Source: Eubacteriales bacterium
Lineage (GTDB): Bacteria > Bacillota > Clostridia > Peptostreptococcales > Anaerovoracaceae
Direction of reading: 5' to 3'
Assembly: GCA_028692105.1 (NCBI GenBank)
Contig: JAQUYC010000001.1
Coordinates: forward strand, 1 to 64,000
Length of the DNA stretch: 64,000 bases
The translations under genes were made by a program, and so were the position numbers. Below the pieces are notes generated by a model. The model was not told where the DNA came from. It was given only the letters and a program-made list of their open reading frames with translations, and did not search any database. Positions 53,347-62,205 of this stretch are shown one piece after another (the stretch's first letter is position 1; each line of letters begins with the position of its first letter).

Positions 53347-54294
53347 ATGATTAACATCACATATTTAATCGTTCAGATCATAGTTGTAATTGCGATTGCC
53401 CCTCTTGTGAACGGCATCATTAAAAAGATCAAGGCGCTGTCTCAAAAGAGAAAGGGAGCACCGATATTACAATTGTATTATGATCTTTATAAACTGTTAA
53501 AAAAAGATACAGTTGTTTCCGATACGACATCATGGATCTTTAAAGCTGCACCTTACATAGTTTTTACCTCATCACTTGTCGCTGCTATGCTTGTTCCGGT
53601 CACAACAATGCTTGATCCGATATGGCTTGCGGGTGATTTGATCTTGATGGTATATCTGCTTGCTTTAGGAAGGTTTTTTATGATGCTGGCAGGACTTGAT
53701 GCTGCCAGTACATTCGGCGGCATGGGCGCAAGCCGGGAAGCCATGATATCTTCACTTATAGAGCCATCAATACTCGTTTCTCTTATCACAGTGGGACTGA
53801 CAGCAGGATCAACTTCCTCATATCAGATAATGGAGTATATGAAATATGTTGACACACCTTTGATCCGCCCGGTCTATTTTATGGCCTTTATAGCCCTGTT
53901 TATCGTCACAATCGCAGAAACAGCAAGAATTCCTGTGGATGATCCGTCAACACATCTCGAATTGACCATGGTACATGAGGCTATGCTCCTTGAGTATTCG
54001 GGAAGGGGCCTTGCATTGATGGAACTTGGAGCTTCTATCAAACAGCTGACATTTATAACTTTACTGGCAAATATTTTTATTCCGCACGACCAGCTTATTT
54101 TGATATCAGGTGTTGGCGCGGTGGTATTATCCGTTTTGATTTATGTGATAAAAATTGTATTTATATCCATATTGATTGCCGTTGCAGAGGTAAGCACTGT
54201 CAAGCTCAGGCTTTTCAGCATACCTAACATTGCCGCTCTTGCATTCATTTTATCTTTTATTGGATTTATGCAATACTTTGTACTGGGGAGGTAA
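53347..54294 (+). CDS. Ehr/Hyf-type complex, NuoH-like subunit HyfC
   Basis: A 315-aa membrane subunit related to NuoH/HyfC/EchB, joining the hydrophilic arm to the membrane arm. It has eight helices with the charged loop ALSQKRKGAPILQLYYDLYKLLKK after helix 1, the conserved glutamate-rich stretch TIAETARIPVDDPSTHLELTMVHEAMLLEYSG, and ITGAGS-like helices. Conservation of the acidic cluster suggests coupling of electron transfer to ion movement remains possible. GGAGGCAGCGC precedes its ATG. Confidence 0.92.
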   Translation: MINITYLIVQIIVVIAIAPLVNGIIKKIKALSQKRKGAPILQLYYDLYKLLKKDTVVSDTTSWIFKAAPYIVFTSSLVAAMLVPVTTMLDPIWLAGDLILMVYLLALGRFFMMLAGLDAASTFGGMGASREAMISSLIEPSILVSLITVGLTAGSTSSYQIMEYMKYVDTPLIRPVYFMAFIALFIVTIAETARIPVDDPSTHLELTMVHEAMLLEYSGRGLALMELGASIKQLTFITLLANIFIPHDQLILISGVGAVVLSVLIYVIKIVFISILIAVAEVSTVKLRLFSIPNIAALAFILSFIGFMQYFVLGR

Positions 54295-54297
54295 ATT

Positions 54298-54954
54298 GTG
54301 GAAAATTATTATGATCTTCTATCAGTGTTGATTTTATTATCTTCATTTGTACTTGTTGCAAATAAAAAAACTAACGCATATATTAAAACCTTCCGGATTC
54401 AGTCGGCTTTTATCGCTTTAACTGCAGGAATTATGGGCTGGAGCAGCGCTGTTAATGAAGGAAAGTACGATATCTTGATTGTCTGCGCAATAATTGTTGC
54501 TCTCAAAGTCATTTATATACCGCACCTTCTTAATAAGACATACGGGAACATAGAATATCGGATTGAAAAAGATTTTTTCCTGAACATACCGATCCTTATC
54601 ATTATCTGCTGTGGGCTTGTCGTGTTCTCTTACTTTTCTGTTTCCAATATAGGCACACTGACCGGTTTTCATATAAACCATCAAGTGGTTAATTCCTTTT
54701 CGGTTGTTTTGATCGGTTTTTTCTTCATGATTAGCAGGAAAAAGGCTATTGGTCAGATAATCGGTTATCTTGTAATCGAAAACGGTATATTTGTCACGGC
54801 TATGTTTTCGACTCACGGAATGCCCTTCATCGTTGATATCGGAATTTTTATAGATATGATCACCGCGGTTATGATCATGGGTATCATGGTGACCAGAATA
54901 AATGTAAAATTTGAATCCATTAATATAGATAAGCTCAGCAAATTGAAAGGATAG
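54298..54954 (+). CDS. Ehr/Hyf-type complex, HyfE-like subunit
   Basis: A 218-aa membrane protein with six helices, a NuoK/MrpC-like part at the C-terminus (SRKKAIGQIIGYLVIENGIFV with the typical glutamate, then FIDMITAVMIMGIMVTRI). It starts at GTG, 3 nt after the hyfC stop, with GGGGAGGTAAATT overlapping the end of hyfC. It provides additional membrane-arm helices as in Hyf hydrogenases. Confidence 0.88.
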   Translation: MENYYDLLSVLILLSSFVLVANKKTNAYIKTFRIQSAFIALTAGIMGWSSAVNEGKYDILIVCAIIVALKVIYIPHLLNKTYGNIEYRIEKDFFLNIPILIIICCGLVVFSYFSVSNIGTLTGFHINHQVVNSFSVVLIGFFFMISRKKAIGQIIGYLVIENGIFVTAMFSTHGMPFIVDIGIFIDMITAVMIMGIMVTRINVKFESINIDKLSKLKG

Positions 54955-54958
54955 AACA

Positions 54959-56434
54959 ATGGGACTGGTTTTGTGGATAGCGCCTGTCATTGCGGTAATA
55001 CTGTCAAGAATCGTCAATAATACTAAGCAGCTGCACATAATAAGCGTATGTGCCTCATTTATAATGCTCTTAGCAGCTGGTTTTGTCACTAATAGTGTGG
55101 TCTCATACGGTACACTTACATATAAGTTTTTTGTATCAGCATTTTATATTGATGCTGTCAGTATTATCGTTTTGGATATAACTATTACCATAGGATTTTT
55201 AGTCAGTATCTATTCTATAGGATACCTTGATGAAGAATTAAAGCACAAGAAGACAACGAGTAAAAAAATAAAATTCTATTATAGCATGATGTATGTATTT
55301 ATATTTTCTATGGTGCTCGCACTCACGGTAAACAACATCGGGATCATGTGGGTGGCTATTGAGGCTACAACACTGGCCACGGCCTTTCTTGTCGGATTCA
55401 ATAATGATGAGCACGCGCTGGAGGCTGCATGGAAATATGTTATAATATGCTCTGTCGGTATCGCCATGGCACTTGTGGGTATTATTTTTCTGCATCTTGC
55501 TTCCATTGATGTTGTGAGCAATGAAAATGCGCTTCAATGGGATCTGTTGTATAACAATGCGAAAGATCTGAACAGCTCAGTACTGCGGCTATCATTCATT
55601 TTCATATTGATTGGATTCGGCACAAAAGCCGGGCTCGCCCCGATGCATACGTGGCTGCCGGATGCCCACAGTCAGGCGCCATCTCCTATAAGCGCTCTAT
55701 TATCAGGGGTTTTATTAAACGGTGCAATGTATGCCGCATTACGCATCTTGGCAATAGTAAACAGGAATCTTGATGATAGCGGTTTTACCGGAAAACTTAT
55801 GATTGCTTTTGGTCTTCTGTCAATTTCCGCTGCTGCCGTATTTATAATTACACAAAAGGATTACAAACGGCTCCTGGCTTATTCCAGCATAGAACATATG
55901 GGGATTATTGCAGTAGCTTTTGGCTTGTTTACACCACTATCAGTATTTGCAGGCTTTTTTCACATGATTAATCATTCCTTTACAAAGTCAATGCTTTTCC
56001 TGGCTTCAGGAAATATCCTTCAAAAGTACAATACAAGAAAAATCTCAAAGATAAGAGGTTTATTAAAAATACTTCCCGTTTCAGGAACTGCTTTTTTGAT
56101 CGGATTATTAGCTGTTTCAGGTACTCCGCCGTTCAGCATATTTGCCAGTGAGGTCAATGTTTTTTTATCGATTTTTTCAGCTGAGCACTACATTCTGGGG
56201 GCTGTCTTTGTCCTTCTGCTTGCATTTATATTTGCGGGTATAGCATTTACACTTTTTAGGGTATTTTACGGTGAACCTCAGGAAAGTCAATATATTAGGC
56301 GGGGAGAAACAAATAAACCGGGGACTGCCGTGCTGATCGTGCTTATGTTAATCATAGCGGGAACCGGCTTATATATGCCGGGATTGTTGAAAGATCTCAT
56401 AACATCCGCACAGATGATTATTATCGGGGGTTAA
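54959..56434 (+). CDS. Ehr/Hyf-type complex, antiporter-like subunit HyfF
   Basis: The second NuoM/MrpD-like channel subunit, 491 aa and about 14 helices, with IGFGTKAGLAPMHTWLPDAHSQAPSPISALLSG (lysine and aspartate/histidine of the channel), LLAYSSIEHMGIIAVAFGL and FHMINHSFTKSMLFL. With HyfB this gives two antiporter-like modules. Start ATG follows AAAGGATAGAACA. It is 4 bp from the large-subunit gene. Confidence 0.92.
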   Translation: MGLVLWIAPVIAVILSRIVNNTKQLHIISVCASFIMLLAAGFVTNSVVSYGTLTYKFFVSAFYIDAVSIIVLDITITIGFLVSIYSIGYLDEELKHKKTTSKKIKFYYSMMYVFIFSMVLALTVNNIGIMWVAIEATTLATAFLVGFNNDEHALEAAWKYVIICSVGIAMALVGIIFLHLASIDVVSNENALQWDLLYNNAKDLNSSVLRLSFIFILIGFGTKAGLAPMHTWLPDAHSQAPSPISALLSGVLLNGAMYAALRILAIVNRNLDDSGFTGKLMIAFGLLSISAAAVFIITQKDYKRLLAYSSIEHMGIIAVAFGLFTPLSVFAGFFHMINHSFTKSMLFLASGNILQKYNTRKISKIRGLLKILPVSGTAFLIGLLAVSGTPPFSIFASEVNVFLSIFSAEHYILGAVFVLLLAFIFAGIAFTLFRVFYGEPQESQYIRRGETNKPGTAVLIVLMLIIAGTGLYMPGLLKDLITSAQMIIIGG

Positions 56435-56438
56435 GATT

Positions 56439-58019
56439 ATGTCATTACGTGATTTGAATGCAAAGATTGAGGCCGGATTTTTAAAATTTATAAAGAACAG
56501 CAAGATCCTGAACGGCAACGAATTATATATAGAGATCAATCAAGATAATATTCCGGAGCTCGGCGTATATCTAAACATTGATTTGGGTTGTTCACTTGTT
56601 TCTTTGTTCGCAACAGATGAAAGAGAATTTAATCATTATAGACTGTATTATTCATTTGCCGAAAGACAATCCGGCAGTCTTATAATACTGACTTCTGTTG
56701 TTGATCAAAACAGCAGCACTTTTATGTCTATAAGCACAACTGTACATGCCGCAGCGCGTTATGAGCAGGAGATTCATGATTTATTCGGATTGATCCCCAT
56801 AGGTCATCCTAATCTGAAAAGGCTTGTTTTACACGGCAACTGGCCTGAAGACAATTTTCCGCTGAGAAAGGATTTTCCCCTTTCTCATAAACCGCAGACT
56901 GTAGATTGCATATCTGAATTTACAAAAATAAAAGGGGAAGGTGTTTTTGAGATTCCTGTCGGACCTGTTCATGCCGGAATAATAGAGCCGGGTCATTTCC
57001 GGTTCAGTGTAGCCGGAGAACCTATTTTTAATCTTGAAGCACAGCTTTATTTTGTACATAAAGGCATAGAAAAATTATGTGAAGGAAACAATCCTGAAAA
57101 GTGCTACTATATCTCCGAACGTATTTCCGGAGATGAAACCATAGCAAATTCGCTTGCTTATTGTCAGGCTATAGAGAAAATAGCCGGAATTAATATACCT
57201 GAGAAAGCCGAATATATTAGGGTTCTGTTTGCCGAACTTGAACGTATGACAAGTCACTTTGGAGACCTTGCCGGCATCTGTATTGATGTTGCTTATGGTT
57301 TTGCGGGCTCTCAATTCAACATGCTTCGCGCTTGGTCTTACGGAATGGCAACTCAGCTCTGCGGAATGCGCTTCCTGCGCAGTGTCAACAGATTAGGCGG
57401 TGTAAGAAAAGATTTTATTTCAGGGAAGGAGAAAAGCCTTCTTGAGCAGCTGAACAAAATCCAGAAGGAATTGGAAGATACGGTCGATATCATTATTAAT
57501 AGCAGTATGTTCAACGATCGGATAGAAAATACAGGAATATTGGATACAAAAATTGCTTTTGATTTAAACGCCGTAGGACCGGCAGCACGTGCTTCGGGCA
57601 TAGCAAATGATATGAGGAAACAATTTCCTTATGCTGCATATCCTAAACTAAAGTTCAAGGTTCCCGTTTATACGGACGGGGACGTCAACAGCCGTATGAA
57701 GGTCAAAATCAAGGAAGTATTTGAGTCGATAAACCTTATGCGTCAAGTGATTGAAAATATGCCAGCCGGTAAAGATTTTGAACGGCTGGGACCGTTGCAT
57801 CCGCATAAGGAGGCATTCGGCATCACAGAATCTCCAAGAGGTGAAAATGTACATTGGGTCATGACAGATAATAATGGCAATATTTTTCGCTATAAGATAC
57901 GCACTCCTTCCTTTTGTAACTGGCCTGCCCTCTGCTATGCAGTTGCCGGTAATATCGTGCCGGATTTTCCGTTGATAAACAAAAGCTTTAACCTGTCCTA
58001 TGCAGGGAATGATTTGTAA
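56439..58019 (+). CDS. Ehr-type large subunit (NuoC-NuoD/HyfG fusion) without NiFe ligands
   Basis: A 526-aa protein with a NuoC-like domain about 20-150 (YEQEIHDLFGLIPIGHPNLK, EDNFPLRKDF) fused to a NuoD/hydrogenase-large-subunit domain. In NiFe hydrogenases a RxCGxC motif and a C-terminal DPCxxC bind the metal. Here the first site reads SERISGDETIANSLAY (cysteines replaced by Ser and Glu), and the chain ends DFPLINKSFNLSYAGNDL with no DPCxxC. Two cysteines near CNWPALC are not in the ligand positions. It is therefore not a hydrogenase, but belongs to the energy-converting hydrogenase-related group. Four bases separate it from HyfF. Confidence 0.88.
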   Translation: MSLRDLNAKIEAGFLKFIKNSKILNGNELYIEINQDNIPELGVYLNIDLGCSLVSLFATDEREFNHYRLYYSFAERQSGSLIILTSVVDQNSSTFMSISTTVHAAARYEQEIHDLFGLIPIGHPNLKRLVLHGNWPEDNFPLRKDFPLSHKPQTVDCISEFTKIKGEGVFEIPVGPVHAGIIEPGHFRFSVAGEPIFNLEAQLYFVHKGIEKLCEGNNPEKCYYISERISGDETIANSLAYCQAIEKIAGINIPEKAEYIRVLFAELERMTSHFGDLAGICIDVAYGFAGSQFNMLRAWSYGMATQLCGMRFLRSVNRLGGVRKDFISGKEKSLLEQLNKIQKELEDTVDIIINSSMFNDRIENTGILDTKIAFDLNAVGPAARASGIANDMRKQFPYAAYPKLKFKVPVYTDGDVNSRMKVKIKEVFESINLMRQVIENMPAGKDFERLGPLHPHKEAFGITESPRGENVHWVMTDNNGNIFRYKIRTPSFCNWPALCYAVAGNIVPDFPLINKSFNLSYAGNDL

Positions 58020-58098
58020 TGAAATAAAAATATTACCGTTAAAATGCATCGATATAAGGTTTTTACGTATGCGTAATAGCGAAAAGATAGAGGTAACA

Positions 58099-58851
58099 AT
58101 GTTTAAAATGCTAAAAAAGATAATAAAATATCCAAGGTTGACGCAAGATTATCCGAACAAGCCGCTTAAGTCGGGAATGTTTATAGGCAAGCCTGAGATT
58201 GATCAGACTAAGTGCACGCTTTGCGAAGAATGTATCAGTCGCTGCCCTTCAGAAGCGATCATAATGGATTCATCAGATCATACCATTGATATCAATTATG
58301 GCAGCTGCATCTTCTGTACCTTATGTGAAGAAGTCTGTCCTGAGGGGGCTATTGCAATGACTGATAAGATTGAACTTGCAGAAAAAGAAATAAGGAGTTC
58401 GGATCAGTCAAATGAATTGATAGAAAGTCAGCTGCAAGCAAAAATTAAAAAGGTTCTCGGCAGAAGTCTTGCTATCAGAGAAGTTGATTCGGGATCATGT
58501 AATGGTTGTGATTATGAAATCAATGCCCTTAATAATTCTATTAACGATATTGAAAGATTAGGTATCCACTTTGTAGCTTCACCGAGACATGCAGACATGT
58601 TGCTGGTGACGGGATGTGCTGTCAGAAATATGGAGTCAGCGCTTATAAAAACCTATGAGGCTGTACCGGATCCAAAATTGGTAGTAGCGGTAGGAGCCTG
58701 TGCCTGCAGCGGAGGGATTTTTAAGGACAGTTACGCAACATCAAATGGAATCGGCACTGTTATTCCCGTAGATGTTTGCATACCCGGATGCCCGCCGCAG
58801 CCTCAAGCGATACTGTATGGAATATTAAAGGCAATCGACAGGATTAGATAA
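58099..58851 (+). CDS. Ehr-type iron-sulfur subunit: 2x[4Fe-4S] ferredoxin plus NuoB-like small subunit
   Basis: A 250-aa fused subunit (ATG at 58099 with AGAGGTAAC; the track start lies in the upstream gene). The first half is a polyferredoxin with CTLCEECISRCPSEAI and CIFCTLCEEVCPEGAI, giving two 4Fe-4S clusters as in HyfH/NuoI. The second half is a small subunit with SGSCNGCDYEINALN, VTGCAVRN, GACACSGGIF and CIPGCPPQPQAILYG, retaining the proximal cluster ligands. Thus an electron path to the large subunit is intact although the NiFe site is lost. Its 3' end overlaps that of the convergent gene by 8 bp. Confidence 0.9.
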   Translation: MFKMLKKIIKYPRLTQDYPNKPLKSGMFIGKPEIDQTKCTLCEECISRCPSEAIIMDSSDHTIDINYGSCIFCTLCEEVCPEGAIAMTDKIELAEKEIRSSDQSNELIESQLQAKIKKVLGRSLAIREVDSGSCNGCDYEINALNNSINDIERLGIHFVASPRHADMLLVTGCAVRNMESALIKTYEAVPDPKLVVAVGACACSGGIFKDSYATSNGIGTVIPVDVCIPGCPPQPQAILYGILKAIDRIR

Positions 58852-59566
58852 ACCCTCTTCCTTTCAATATTACATTGCAGTAGTAACAGTTTTTATATTC
58901 CGCTTTGCAGTTCCTGCAGTCAGAATACGGTAATACCGTTCTGTCGTCTACGACAACAAAGAATCCTGCGCCGGATTTTATAGGACGCATAATGCTATCA
59001 TCGGTCACTTTTACTCCGATTCTGGCCCCGTCCAGCAATTCAAAGAACCTGCCGGTCTGATTGATATCCATGCCATAAAACCCCGGTCCGAAGTAATCAA
59101 GAACAGTAAAGCCATCATTTGCATTGCATGCCGGACTTTCTAAAAAATCCTTTTCTACATGTTGTTTTAAAACAGTAAGCCCTGCATCCACGTATGAAGT
59201 TCCCCAAATATCTGCATAAAATTGGTCTAAGACCGGCGCATCTTCGTGTTGTTGAAGGTTGCCTGCTGTTATAATAAAGGCATAAACCGCTCTTACATGG
59301 CTCGGATTCAGACGTCGGAACACATTGCATTCAAAGCTTATGCCCTCTAATAGCACAGTGTTGTTTTTTATTACCGCATCGTGGAATGAGGATATAATAG
59401 CCTGAAGTGTTGTGCTATCCCGCATTTTTCCCTTTGTATCCAGACCCTGCTTGAGCAAACGTCTGTCTTTATCCCCTGCTCCATTTAAGCATGAAATTTT
59501 TATAAAGTACTCCGTTGCTAAAGCATCGACTTCTGACCCGGTTATTTTCACGATTTCATTATTCAT
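58844..59566 (-). CDS. MetH-activation-domain-like protein with C-terminal Cys4 motif
   Basis: A 240-aa protein (ATG at 59566 with AGGAAGAAATAAATTG; the TTG start of the track is weaker). The section LDYFGPGFYGMDINQTGRFFELLDGARIGVKVTDD-type text (GFYGMD...F, LLDGARIG) corresponds to the PGxGDWP..Q and IGV region of vitamin-B12-dependent methionine synthase activation domains, which bind SAM. The tail DCRNCKAEYKNCYYCN has C-x2-C-x6-C-x2-C, able to bind an Fe-S cluster or zinc. It lies 35 bp downstream of the RACo-like gene. A part in reactivating an oxidised corrinoid protein is inferred; the corrinoid partner is not in this window. Confidence 0.65.
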   Translation of the reverse strand: MNNEIVKITGSEVDALATEYFIKISCLNGAGDKDRRLLKQGLDTKGKMRDSTTLQAIISSFHDAVIKNNTVLLEGISFECNVFRRLNPSHVRAVYAFIITAGNLQQHEDAPVLDQFYADIWGTSYVDAGLTVLKQHVEKDFLESPACNANDGFTVLDYFGPGFYGMDINQTGRFFELLDGARIGVKVTDDSIMRPIKSGAGFFVVVDDRTVLPYSDCRNCKAEYKNCYYCNVILKGRGFI

Positions 59567-59600
59567 CAATTTATTTCTTCCTGTATCCTCTGATTTTGAA

Positions 59601-60914
59601 TCAATCTTGAGGAAAATACATGCCGGTCAGAAATTGCTTTTCAAAATCAGGTTGTAAAGCAAGTTCAATGTGTTCCACTTCACCTGCCAGCAGAATGGCA
59701 TCTCTTTTCGCTTCTTCGGACAGAAGCATCATGCCGGCTCCTGTCCCCGCAGCATTGCCTATGTGTTGGATTCTCTCTTCATTTACATCGGGTAGCAGAC
59801 CAATTCGCAAAGCGCTTTTTACATCAATATAGCTGCCGAAGGCACCGGCAAGCAGGATCTCATCTATCTTTGAAACCTCTTGGCCGAGACATTCCAGCAA
59901 TACTAAGATACCGGCATATATTGCGCCCTTAGCCAGCTGAACTTCCCTGATATCCTTTTGATTTATAACGATATCCTCTCCTTCATCTCTCCATGACAGA
60001 ATGAATTCATTACCGCGTACCCCGGTTCTCAAGCGATTTATTAAATCATTATGAATTCCTTTTTGCAAAGCTTCTTCTTTTGAAATCAAATTCCCCTTGG
60101 AATTGAGAATCCCGGCATTCAGCATCATTGCGACTGCATCGATAAGACCGGAACCGCAGATCCCCTTAGGCGCTTTGCCTCCGATTACTTCGATACCTAA
60201 TTTCCCTCCATCGATTTTAACTCTTTCTATAGCACCATCCGATGCCCGCATTCCCCGGTAAATACGGGCTCCTTCGAACGCAGGGCCTGCGGCAGTTGAA
60301 CAGGCAAGAATCCTCCCTTTGCCGTTCAGTACGATCTCACCATTAGTGCCGATATCTATTACTAAGTTTATACCCTGTTTCTTTTTTATCCCTGAAGCAA
60401 TCATTACTCCCACTATGTCTGAGCCTACATGCCCGGCAATATTCGGAAGCACAAATATTTCGGCACTGTCATTCATATGCAGCTCCATTTCCTCGGCGGT
60501 TTTTATAATTGGTCCTTTGAATGCCGGTTGAAAAGGAAAACTTGCCAGCATGGAAGGATCCATCCCTAAAAAGAGATGGCTCATCGTTGTATTACCCACT
60601 ACGGCGGCTTTGCGAATCCAATCTCTCTCAACCTTCATGTTTTGCGAGAATGTATCCAGCATCTTATTGCAGCATCTGATTATAAGCCGCTGCATTTCCC
60701 GGAGATTCTCCGGGTTTCTGTCCGCACAATTAATTCTGGATATGACGTCTGCACCAAACCTGCTCTGCGGATTTGTGTCAGCAAGCATATCCACCATTTG
60801 ATTTTCAGAAAGGTTCCAGAGATATCCGACAACAGTTGTAGTTCCGATATCAAAAGCAACCCCATACCGTTTTTCTTCCGAATTTTTCACTTCTTCCAAA
60901 ACATAATTCATCAT
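59601..60914 (-). CDS. RACo-type ASKHA ATPase (corrinoid activation factor-like) without ferredoxin domain
   Basis: A 437-aa protein of the DUF4445/RACo family, whose members use ATP to drive reduction of inactive Co(II) corrinoid proteins. The ASKHA fold is seen at once: YGVAFDIGTTTVVGYLWNL (phosphate 1), VIDIGTNGEIVLNGKG (phosphate 2), STAAGPAFEGARIYRGM, ICGSGLIDAVAMMLNAG and LLAGAFGSYIDVKSALRIGLLPD. The roughly 120-residue N-terminal [2Fe-2S] domain that supplies electrons in RACo is missing; the ASKHA starts at residue 16. GGAAGATAAAA precedes its ATG. The four-cysteine partner downstream may substitute. Confidence 0.8.
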   Translation of the reverse strand: MMNYVLEEVKNSEEKRYGVAFDIGTTTVVGYLWNLSENQMVDMLADTNPQSRFGADVISRINCADRNPENLREMQRLIIRCCNKMLDTFSQNMKVERDWIRKAAVVGNTTMSHLFLGMDPSMLASFPFQPAFKGPIIKTAEEMELHMNDSAEIFVLPNIAGHVGSDIVGVMIASGIKKKQGINLVIDIGTNGEIVLNGKGRILACSTAAGPAFEGARIYRGMRASDGAIERVKIDGGKLGIEVIGGKAPKGICGSGLIDAVAMMLNAGILNSKGNLISKEEALQKGIHNDLINRLRTGVRGNEFILSWRDEGEDIVINQKDIREVQLAKGAIYAGILVLLECLGQEVSKIDEILLAGAFGSYIDVKSALRIGLLPDVNEERIQHIGNAAGTGAGMMLLSEEAKRDAILLAGEVEHIELALQPDFEKQFLTGMYFPQD

Positions 60915-60944
60915 TTTTATCTTCCATAACTTAAACTCAAAGTA

Positions 60945-61487
60945 TTATTCTACAACCTTTGAGGCATATCGTTTATTGTGAAATGAAAGATTCAGGCCCA
61001 CAAGCAAGACATTGAGGCCCTGCATCACGAACAGTATTCCCACCAGTACGACTGAGGAAAACGTAAACAGGATAGTATTGAAAAATGAATAAATACCAAC
61101 CGCAATGCTCAGAATGCCAAAAGTTAAAATCATCTGCCAGTTTGCCATGTCTGATTTTCTGAGAGAGTGCGTTTCCACTACGCGAAGAATCCCTGAAAAA
61201 ATGACCCATAATCCAAAAAATACAGGAATTGAAGCATCTGCCAGCAGTTGATTGGACACTACAAGAAAACCCAGAATAAAACTCATTATACCCTCAACAA
61301 AAAGTAGATCTGATATTTCTTTCTTTCTGCTTATCAATAGATATGACAGAATTCCGCTCAATCCGGAAAAAACCATTGCCGTTCCCAATATGAACGCCAT
61401 GGCAAGAAAGGTAACTCCCGGATTTGCAAAACAAAAAACTCCTGTGAGGATCAGTATGACTCCTGTCGCTAATTTAAGTATTCTCAC
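60945..61487 (-). CDS. HdeD/DUF308 family membrane protein
   Basis: A 180-aa protein of six membrane helices with the internal repeat of DUF308/HdeD (VILILTGVFCFANPGVTFLAMAF and VVVSNQLLADASIPVFFGLW). In E. coli HdeD aids survival at high cell density and low pH; here it is a family label only. Start is GTG with AGGAGGCATACA. It is 30 bp upstream of the RACo-like gene and may be in the same transcript. Confidence 0.87.
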   Translation of the reverse strand: MRILKLATGVILILTGVFCFANPGVTFLAMAFILGTAMVFSGLSGILSYLLISRKKEISDLLFVEGIMSFILGFLVVSNQLLADASIPVFFGLWVIFSGILRVVETHSLRKSDMANWQMILTFGILSIAVGIYSFFNTILFTFSSVVLVGILFVMQGLNVLLVGLNLSFHNKRYASKVVE

Positions 61488-61570
61488 TGTATGCCTCCTG
61501 ATATTTAAATATTTTTTATATTCTACTTAGCAATTTGATTTAGATTAATTAATTATATTATTATCCTTAT

Positions 61571-61628
61571 ACATCGTCAACTGCACTTCAGATTCTCATA
61601 TCATCAGCTGCACTTTAAACTCTGATAT
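61571..61628. repeat. Imperfect tandem repeat of about 29 bp in an AT-rich gap
   Basis: ACATCGTCAACTGCACTTCA... and ATCATCAGCTGCACTTTAAA... are two adjacent, similar 29-bp units. The gap 61488-61734 (247 bp) otherwise holds only AT-rich sequence and the probable promoter of the universal-stress gene. Confidence 0.35.
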
Positions 61629-61734
61629 TTTAATCGGGGATAAAACTCTGTGCATCCTTAATACCTCTGATTCTATTTTATACTGGAAAAGGAATGTGCG
61701 CCAGTGTATAATAAAACAAAGGGGGCTGATAATT

Positions 61735-62112
61735 ATGAAAAACGTTATGGTTTGCGTAACTCAGCAAAAAACCTGTGAACGTTTGATAAAGTGCGGGAAT
61801 AATCTCCTCGGGGATAACAGCGGTGAACTCTTCATTATTCATATCGCACATTATAATTTTAACTTTTTAGGGAACACCAAGGAAGGCGACGCCTTGGAGT
61901 ACTTATATGAAAAGGCCTTGGAATATGGGGCCAATCTTACGGTAGTTCGTTCCAACGATGTGTTGGAAACACTGACAGGTCTGGCCATGAAAAACAAGAT
62001 TACCCACATAGTGGTAGGTGAATCAGGAGAAACAGATATTACCCGCAATCTGGTCAACCGGCTTGAGAAGAAGCTTGCAAACCAGGTGGAATTAGTTGTA
62101 ATTCCTGCTTGA
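61735..62112 (+). CDS. Universal-stress-protein-like protein
   Basis: A 125-aa soluble alpha/beta protein (start MKNVMVCVTQQK with GGGGGCTGATAATT; the track start 13 codons earlier has none). The order VMVCVTQQKTCERLIKCG, ELFIIHIAHYNF, YLYEKALEYGANLTVVRSND, HIVVGESG, and VELVVIPA follows the USP (HUP-type) fold of KdpD-USP/UspA relatives; the ATP-binding G-x2-G-x9-G loop is partly present in VVGESGETDITRN. Target is unknown. It is convergent with the decarboxylase genes. Confidence 0.8.
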   Translation: MKNVMVCVTQQKTCERLIKCGNNLLGDNSGELFIIHIAHYNFNFLGNTKEGDALEYLYEKALEYGANLTVVRSNDVLETLTGLAMKNKITHIVVGESGETDITRNLVNRLEKKLANQVELVVIPA

Positions 62113-62150
62113 GTGATATCCCGAATGAAAATATTGCTGCAAAAATGCTT

Positions 62151-62182
62151 AAAGGCTGACCAATAACGCTTGGTCAGCCTTT
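62151..62182. terminator. Bidirectional terminator
   Basis: AAAGGCTGACCAA-TAACGC-TTGGTCAGCCTTT has perfect 13-bp arms with T- and A-rich flanks on both sides, between two convergent genes. Confidence 0.85.
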
Positions 62183-62205
62183 TAATAAATCTAAAATCAA
62201 TATAG

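Noticed and set aside
54418-55089. 223-aa minus-strand ORF
   Set aside because: Antisense to the HyfE-like gene and start of the HyfF-like gene; charged, unstructured composition typical of a shadow frame.
51289-58851. Calling the operon a hydrogenase-4 / formate hydrogenlyase
   Set aside because: The large subunit lacks both cysteine pairs for NiFe, and no formate dehydrogenase or maturation genes are present.
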